From Teichococcus rhizosphaerae (GTDB lineage Bacteria > Pseudomonadota > Alphaproteobacteria > Acetobacterales > Acetobacteraceae): DNA of 64,000 bases. A program made the translations under genes and the position numbers. The notes beneath the pieces were generated by a model. That model was not told the DNA's origin. It ran no database searches and worked only from the letters and a program-made list of their open reading frames with translations. This document shows, piece after piece, positions 58,949-64,000 of this stretch. The DNA is taken from the NCBI RefSeq assembly GCF_002631185.1, contig NZ_PDNU01000001.1, forward strand, positions 124,001-188,000. Reading direction: 5' to 3'. Each line of letters begins with the position of its first letter. Position 1 is the stretch's first letter.

Positions 58949-60469
58949 TCAGGGGGAAAGGGCGGTGCGGTAGGCTGCGGGGCTGTCGATCAGCGCGCGC
59001 GCGGCCTGCTGGTCCAGGTCCCGCTCCTCGGCCGGCGGGCAGGCGGCGCGCAGCGCCACCACCTCGCTGGCCGGCACGGGCGCGCGGGCGCGGCGGGCGC
59101 GGGACAGCACGGGCTGCATCGGCGAGACGCCCTGTCCGAGCTGCTGCAGCGCCTGCTGGGCGGCCTCCAGGCCAAGGCTGGTGCACAGCGCCGGGATCAC
59201 CCCCAGCCCCTGCACCGGCCAGCCCAGCGGCGCCAGCACGCGCGACCACGAGATCAGCACCTCCGCCCCGTTCGGCAGCGGCACGACGATCTGGATCAGG
59301 CCCTTGCCCAGCGTGGCGCTGCCCACCACCACGGCGCGCCCGCGGTCGCCCAGCGCCGCGGCGACGATCTCGGCGGCCGAGGCGGTGCGGCCATCCACCA
59401 GCACCACCACCGGGCGCCCCCGCGCCAGGTCGGTGCCGCCCGCTTCCCAGATCCGCTGCGCCTCCGGGTGGCGGCCGGCGCTCTGCGCCACCATGCCGCC
59501 GCCGAGGAACGCATCGGCCACGCCCATGGCCTGGGCCAGGATGCCGCCCCGGTTGCCGCGCAGGTCCAGCACCACCCCGCGCGGCGGCACGGGCGCCGCG
59601 AAGGCGTTGTTCAGCGCCTCGGACAGCTGCTCGGTGGTGACGGCCGAGAAGACGCTGATCCGGGCCCACAATATGCCGTCCAGCACCTCGGCGCGGAGGC
59701 TGCGCAGCACCTCGCTCGGGCGGCGCAGCACCACGTTCAGCCGCTGGCCGCCGCGCCGCAGGCTGAGCCGAACCGGCGTGTCCGGCGGCCCTTCCAGAAG
59801 CTCCGCCGCCTGGGTGATGCGCCGGGCGGAAACGGGGATGCCGTCGATCGCCAGCAGCGTGTCCCCCTCCCGCAGGCCGGCCCGGCGCGCCTCGCCCTCC
59901 GCCTCCAGCGCGGCGACGACGACGCTGCCGCGCGGCCCGCTGGCCACCCGCAGCCCGAGGCCCGACTGCCCGACGCGGCGCTGCCGCGCGTTCCAGGCCT
60001 CCTCGGCGGTGATGTAGCGGCTATAGGGGTCGAGGTGGTTGAACACCTCGTCGAAGCCGGCCTGGATCACCCGCTCCATGCCGGCGCGGCGCAGCGGGGG
60101 CGAGCTCGCCCAGGCCTGGGCATAAAGCTGTGCCAGTGTATCGGCCAGCTGCTCCGCCGCGCCATGCGCGGCCGCGCCCGGCCTTGTCTGCGCCGAAAGC
60201 GCGGAACTCGGCAGCGGTGCCTCGGCCAGCAGGCCGGCGCCCAGGTGCAGCCGCAGCAGCCCGCCCTGCACGTCGGCGCTCAGGCTGGTGTCCACCGCTC
60301 CCAGCCCGCGCAGCGACCACAGCGCCAGCTCCTCCGGCGCCGCCACCTCCAGGTGGCGATCGATGATTGCCTCGAAGGCCTCGCGCAGCACCACGCGGGT
60401 CAGGCTGCGGGAAAAGCCGGTTTCGGCCTGCGCCAGGGCCGCGAGCGGCGCCAGGGGCGCGGCCAGCAC
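58949..60469 (-). CDS. S41 family C-terminal processing protease, start uncertain
   Basis: A serine protease with a PDZ-like segment (SGLGLRVASG, AGLREGDTLLAIDGIPVSAR) and the S41 catalytic core: Ser in GRTASAAEIVAAALGD and Lys in SATLGKGLIQIV. It is probably periplasmic and likely cuts the C-termini of cell-envelope proteins. The start is not clear: the only in-frame ATG/GTG/TTG codons are the GTG at 60467-60469, which gives a short signal, and an ATG at 60788-60790 inside rnr. The RAHLLARLLALALVLAAPLA segment just before the GTG looks like a better signal peptide, so a rare start codon is plausible. It lies downstream of rnr. Confidence 0.75.
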   Translation of the reverse strand: MLAAPLAPLAALAQAETGFSRSLTRVVLREAFEAIIDRHLEVAAPEELALWSLRGLGAVDTSLSADVQGGLLRLHLGAGLLAEAPLPSSALSAQTRPGAAAHGAAEQLADTLAQLYAQAWASSPPLRRAGMERVIQAGFDEVFNHLDPYSRYITAEEAWNARQRRVGQSGLGLRVASGPRGSVVVAALEAEGEARRAGLREGDTLLAIDGIPVSARRITQAAELLEGPPDTPVRLSLRRGGQRLNVVLRRPSEVLRSLRAEVLDGILWARISVFSAVTTEQLSEALNNAFAAPVPPRGVVLDLRGNRGGILAQAMGVADAFLGGGMVAQSAGRHPEAQRIWEAGGTDLARGRPVVVLVDGRTASAAEIVAAALGDRGRAVVVGSATLGKGLIQIVVPLPNGAEVLISWSRVLAPLGWPVQGLGVIPALCTSLGLEAAQQALQQLGQGVSPMQPVLSRARRARAPVPASEVVALRAACPPAEERDLDQQAARALIDSPAAYRTALSP

Positions 60470-60555
60470 CAGGGCGAGGGCCAGCAGCCGCGCCAGCAGG
60501 TGGGCGCGGGGGGCGGCGAACCGCCCGCCAGGCGGCAGGGGGAGGAGGGCCGCCG

Positions 60556-62781
60556 CTAGCGCGGCCTGGCTCCGCGCGCCGGCGCCGGCCTGCCGCCGCC
60601 CGGTGGGCCGCGGCGGATGCGGCCGCGGCGTGCCCCGGGGGCCGGCGCCGCGCCACCGAGCAGCTGGAACAGCAGGCCGCCGGTCAGCGGCATCGCCTCG
60701 GCGAGGCGCACCTCCACGGCTTGTCCCAGGCTGAAGCACAGGCGCGTGTGGCGGCCGGTCAGCCGGTGCGCGGCCTCCTCGTGGGTCCATTGATCGTCCG
60801 GCAGGGATGACGAGGGCACGAGTCCCCCCGCGCCATTCTCCTCGAGCGTGACGAACAGGCCGAAGCGTGTCACCCCCGAAATCCGCGCGGCGAACATGCC
60901 GCCCACGCGGGACGCCATGTGCAGCGCCAGGTAGCGCTCCACCGCCTCCCGCTCGGCCGCGGCGGCGCGCCGCTCGGTGCGGGTGATGTGCTCGGCCGTG
61001 TCCTCGAGCGCGGCGGCCTCCGCCTCCTCCAGCCCGTCCGCGCCGAGCCGCAGGCCGCTGACCAGGGCGCGGTGGACGACCAGATCGGCGTAGCGGCGGA
61101 TCGGGCTGGTGAAATGGGCGTAGCGGGCGAGCGCCAGGCCGAAATGCCCCGCATTCTCGGGCGCATAGGCGGCCTGGGACTGGGCGCGCAGCACCATCTC
61201 GTGCACCAGCCGCGCCTCGGGCCGGTCCGCCACCTGCTCCAGCAGCCCGGCGAAGTGGCGCGGGTGGATCTGGTCGGAGGGAGGCAGCTCCAGCTCCATC
61301 GCGCCCAGGAACTGGCGAAGGGCCTCCAGCTTCTCGTCGGAGGGCCGCTCATGCACGCGGTAGAGCAGGGGCTGGCGGCGCCGCTCCAGCTCCTCCGCCG
61401 CACAGACATTGGCGGCCACCATGAACTCCTCGATCAGCCGGTGGGAATCGAGGCGCTGGCGCGGCACCACGCCGCGCACCGCGCCATCCTCCGCCAGCAG
61501 CACGCGGCGCTCGGGCAGGTCGAGGTCCAGCGTGCCGCGCCGGCCGCGCGCCGCCGCCAGGGCCGCATAGGCGCCGTAGAGGGCCTCGATCCCGGCCATG
61601 GGCAGGGTGGCGTCCAGCGCCACGCGGGCGGCCTCAACCTGCTCATAGGTGAGGCGGGCGGATGAACGCATCAGGCCGCGGCCGAAGCGGTGGCCGGTCT
61701 TGCCGCCCCGCGCGTCGAACCGCATCTCCACGAAGAGGCAGGCGCGCTCCTCCTCCGGGCGCAGGCTGCACAGCCCGTTGGACAGCGCCTCGGGCAGCAT
61801 CGGCACCACGCGGTCGGGGAAATAGACGCTGTTGCCGCGCTCCCGGGCGGCGCGGTCCAGCGCGCTGCCAGGGCGGACGTAATGGGCGACATCGGCGATG
61901 GCCACGACCACGCGCCAGCCGCCATCCTCGGCGGCGGCCCAGACGGCGTCGTCGAAGTCCCGCGCATCCTCGCCGTCGATCGTCACCAGCGGCAGGGCGC
62001 GCAGGTCCTCGCGCCCCTCCGGGCCGATGGGGCGGGCGCGCTCCGCCTCGGCCAGCGCCTCGGGCGGGAAGTGCTCGGGGATGCGGTGGGCATGGATGCA
62101 CAGCATGGACACGGCGCGCGGCGCGTCCATCGGCCCCAGCCGCTCGACCACCCGCGCCGGGCGCAGGCCGAGCGGGCCGCCCGGCATGGCCTCGGCCAGC
62201 ACCAGCTCGCCCGGCTCGGCGCCGCCGCTGTTCTCCGGCGAAACGCTCCACTCGCTGCGCTGGCGCCGGTCGGTGGGCTGGATGCGCCCCTCCTGGTACA
62301 CGCCCAGGATGCGCGCCGGCCCGCCGCCGATGCGCTTGAAGGTGCGCCCCTCATAGCGCCCGCCGCCCAGCGGCCGCACCCGCGCCAGGATGCGCTCGCC
62401 CGGCGCCAGGGCGGGCTGGCCGGGGCGCTCGGGGCGCATCAGCACCAGCGGCGGGCGGCCATGGCCTTCCCAGCGGATGGGGCGCGCCATCGGCTCGCCA
62501 TCCGCGTCGGTGCCGAACACCTCCAGCGCCGCCATCTCGGGCAGGGTGCCGCCGCCGCGATGGGGCCGGGCGCCCGCCTCCGGCACCCAGCCTTCCTCCT
62601 CCAGCGCCTTCATCAGCGACCGCAGCGCCGGGCGCTGTTCCACGCCCAGCCCGAAATGCCGCGCGATCTCGCTCTTGCCGACACGCCCCGGCGCTTCCCG
62701 CAGGAAGCGCCGCAGCGCCTCGCGGGAAGGGAGGGCGGGGCCGGCGGGCGCGTGGTCCGGCGCGTCGGGATCGCCCGGCAC
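60556..62781 (-). CDS. rnr: Ribonuclease R
   Basis: A 741-residue 3'-5' exoribonuclease of the RNB family. The catalytic segment is TIDGEDARDFDDAVWA (about residues 268-283), with additional conserved HYVRPGSALD, NSVYFPDRVVPMLPE and HFTSPIRRYADLVVHR. An N-terminal winged-helix region (SREALRRFLREAPGRVGKS) and a C-terminal S1 domain complete the standard layout. It degrades structured RNA in quality control and ribosome maturation. The start is a GTG at 62779-62781, only three bases after the topA stop, so the two are probably coupled. The downstream S41 protease is close behind. Confidence 0.94.
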   Translation of the reverse strand: MPGDPDAPDHAPAGPALPSREALRRFLREAPGRVGKSEIARHFGLGVEQRPALRSLMKALEEEGWVPEAGARPHRGGGTLPEMAALEVFGTDADGEPMARPIRWEGHGRPPLVLMRPERPGQPALAPGERILARVRPLGGGRYEGRTFKRIGGGPARILGVYQEGRIQPTDRRQRSEWSVSPENSGGAEPGELVLAEAMPGGPLGLRPARVVERLGPMDAPRAVSMLCIHAHRIPEHFPPEALAEAERARPIGPEGREDLRALPLVTIDGEDARDFDDAVWAAAEDGGWRVVVAIADVAHYVRPGSALDRAARERGNSVYFPDRVVPMLPEALSNGLCSLRPEEERACLFVEMRFDARGGKTGHRFGRGLMRSSARLTYEQVEAARVALDATLPMAGIEALYGAYAALAAARGRRGTLDLDLPERRVLLAEDGAVRGVVPRQRLDSHRLIEEFMVAANVCAAEELERRRQPLLYRVHERPSDEKLEALRQFLGAMELELPPSDQIHPRHFAGLLEQVADRPEARLVHEMVLRAQSQAAYAPENAGHFGLALARYAHFTSPIRRYADLVVHRALVSGLRLGADGLEEAEAAALEDTAEHITRTERRAAAAEREAVERYLALHMASRVGGMFAARISGVTRFGLFVTLEENGAGGLVPSSSLPDDQWTHEEAAHRLTGRHTRLCFSLGQAVEVRLAEAMPLTGGLLFQLLGGAAPAPGARRGRIRRGPPGGGRPAPARGARPR

Positions 62782-62784
62782 CGC

Positions 62785-64000
62785 TCAGGCCTTCGCCTTG
62801 GCGGGGGCCTTCCTCGCGGGCGCCTTGGCAGGGGTGGCCTTGGGCTTGGCCGCGGCCTTGGCGGGAGCGGCCTTGGCGGGGGCGGCCTTGCGGGCGGGCG
62901 CCTTCTTCGGCTTCTCCTCGGCCACGGCCTCGGCCGCCGCCTTCTTCGGGGCGGCCTTCTTCGCGCCCTTCCTGGCGCCGAGCGGCGGCAGCTTCTTGCC
63001 CTTCTCGGCCAGCAGCGCCACCGCCTGGTCGAGGGTGATCTCCTCCATGGTCAGGTTGCGCGGCAGGCTCGCCACCATGCCGGCATGCTGCGCGAAGGGG
63101 CCGAAGCGGCCGCGCTTGATCTCCACCGGCTCGCCGTCCTTGGGGTGCGGCCCCATGGAGCGCACCTTGGCCTTGGCATCGGCCAGCAGCGACACGGCGC
63201 GGTTGATGCCGATGGTGAGCACGTCGTCGTCCCGGTCCACAGACTTGTAGATGCTGCCCATCTTCACATAGGGGCCGAAGCGGCCGATGGCGGCCGAGAT
63301 CTCCTCGCCCGTCTCGGGGTGGATGCCGACGATGCGCGGCAGGTCCAGCAGCGCCAGGGCGCGCTCCAGCGTGACGCTTTCCGGGTCCATCCCGCGCGGC
63401 AGGCTGGCGCGCTTGGGCTTGGTGGGCTTGCCCTTGGCATCCGTGCCGCCCTCGCCAAGCTGGGCATAGACGCCATAAGGGCCGCGCCGCAGCGTCACCT
63501 GGGCGCCCGTCACGGGGTCGGTGCCCAGCTCCTTGATGCCGCCGGCCAGGGCCGCGTCGCCTTCCGGCTCGTTGCCGGGCACGGCCAGCGGCCGGGTGTG
63601 GCGGCATTCGGGATAGTTGGAGCAGCCGATGAAGGCGCCGTTGCGGCCGAGCCGCAGCCCGAGCCGGCCATTGCCGCAGGCCGGGCAGGCGCGCGGGTCG
63701 CCGCCATCGGCGGGCTGGGGGAAGAAGTGGGGGCCAAGCTCCTCGTCCAGCGCGTCGATCACGGCGCTGATGGTCAGGTCCTTGGTGGCGGCGATGGCGG
63801 CGTTGAAGTCGTCCCAGAAGGCGCGCATCACCGCGCGCCAGTCGGCACGGCCGCCGGAGATGTCGTCGAGCTTCTCCTCCATGCTCGCGGTGAAGTTGCT
63901 GTCCACGTAGCGCTCGAAGAAGTTCACCAGGAAGGCGGTGACCAGCCGGCCACGGTCCTCCGGCACGAAGCGCCGCTTGTCGATCTTCACATAGTCGCGG
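62785..64000 (-). CDS. topA: DNA topoisomerase I, C-terminal part (cut by window edge)
   Basis: The frame enters from the right edge, so the toprim and active-site tyrosine domains lie outside the window. About 405 C-terminal residues are visible. They contain one clear zinc-ribbon (CPACGNGRLGLRLG with FIGCSNYPEC) and several C-terminal repeats of the RRGPYGVYAQLG, IGRFGPYVKMG and KRGRFGPFAQHAG type, which bind DNA. The last 60 or so residues are a Lys/Ala-rich tail (KAAPAKAAPAKAAAKPKA). The enzyme relaxes negative supercoils. rnr starts three bases downstream. Confidence 0.95.
   Translation of the reverse strand, partial: RDYVKIDKRRFVPEDRGRLVTAFLVNFFERYVDSNFTASMEEKLDDISGGRADWRAVMRAFWDDFNAAIAATKDLTISAVIDALDEELGPHFFPQPADGGDPRACPACGNGRLGLRLGRNGAFIGCSNYPECRHTRPLAVPGNEPEGDAALAGGIKELGTDPVTGAQVTLRRGPYGVYAQLGEGGTDAKGKPTKPKRASLPRGMDPESVTLERALALLDLPRIVGIHPETGEEISAAIGRFGPYVKMGSIYKSVDRDDDVLTIGINRAVSLLADAKAKVRSMGPHPKDGEPVEIKRGRFGPFAQHAGMVASLPRNLTMEEITLDQAVALLAEKGKKLPPLGARKGAKKAAPKKAAAEAVAEEKPKKAPARKAAPAKAAPAKAAAKPKATPAKAPARKAPAKAKA

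Overview
The window is a stretch of chromosome from a high-GC (roughly 70% by eye) alphaproteobacterium, most likely a Roseomonas-like member of the Acetobacteraceae (Rhodospirillales). This rests on codon usage that is almost always G or C at the third position, on gene orders typical of the class (rpmH-rnpA-yidD-yidC-engB-argB; topA-rnr near rpmG and pleD), on a PleD with the Caulobacter REC-REC-GGDEF layout, and on the protein families present. I see no transposase, phage gene, CRISPR array or rRNA operon. Nearly all of the window is ordinary chromosome, so most unusual signals are regulatory or concern start sites.

Layout. 1-2.8 kb: a TPR protein (cut by the window edge), a DUF2007 protein and an N6-adenine methyltransferase, divergent from a long-chain polyprenyl diphosphate synthase. 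2.9-9.9 kb: a GntR regulator with a visible promoter/operator, a cupin dioxygenase-like protein, a DAO-type oxidoreductase, the iron-storage pair bfd-bfr behind a Fur-like promoter, recQ, an OmpA-like lipoprotein and a Gfo/Idh/MocA oxidoreductase. 9.9-10.9 kb: a lower-GC interval with a good promoter, a GC-rich stem-loop and an orphan ORF with a strong ribosome binding site, followed by a MarR regulator. 11-16.3 kb: an orphan CoxL-type molybdoenzyme, a GlcG/HbpS-like protein, a NIPSNAP protein, an MFS transporter and a Bcp/PrxQ peroxiredoxin overlapping glnE. 16.3-26 kb: glnE, an AsmA/YhdP-like giant, a quinone reductase, tyrS and anmK.

26-36.4 kb is a sulfur-trafficking region. It holds iscR with a cysteine desulfurase, preceded by an apparent type 1 IscR operator. 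Then come hydrolase and peptide-uptake genes, followed by a second cysteine desulfurase (iscS), a [2Fe-2S] ferredoxin, tenA, mnmA and tRNA-Met. IscS is the known sulfur donor for MnmA, so iscS-fdx-tenA-mnmA makes sense as a unit. The scaffold protein and the A-type carrier are not present here.

36.5-49.5 kb is mostly accessory metabolism: a second orphan peptide-binding protein, an alpha/beta hydrolase, a stand-alone ATP-grasp ligase with a near-consensus promoter, a PAS-GGDEF-EAL phosphodiesterase, an M20 amidohydrolase, a class II aldolase, an EamA transporter, a Tam-like methyltransferase, 3-hydroxybutyrate dehydrogenase and a flavoprotein disulfide reductase. 49.5-64 kb is housekeeping: rpmH-rnpA-yidD-yidC-engB, argB, dapD-dapE, a membrane protein, pleD, rpmG, an S41 protease, rnr and the C-terminal part of topA.

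No clearly new multi-gene system stands out. The items most worth a second look are the orphan ORF with its promoter and structured leader at 9.90-10.34 kb, the IscR-type operator at 27.86 kb with an IscR carrying an extra His/Cys-containing insertion, and the double inverted repeat over the bfd promoter.
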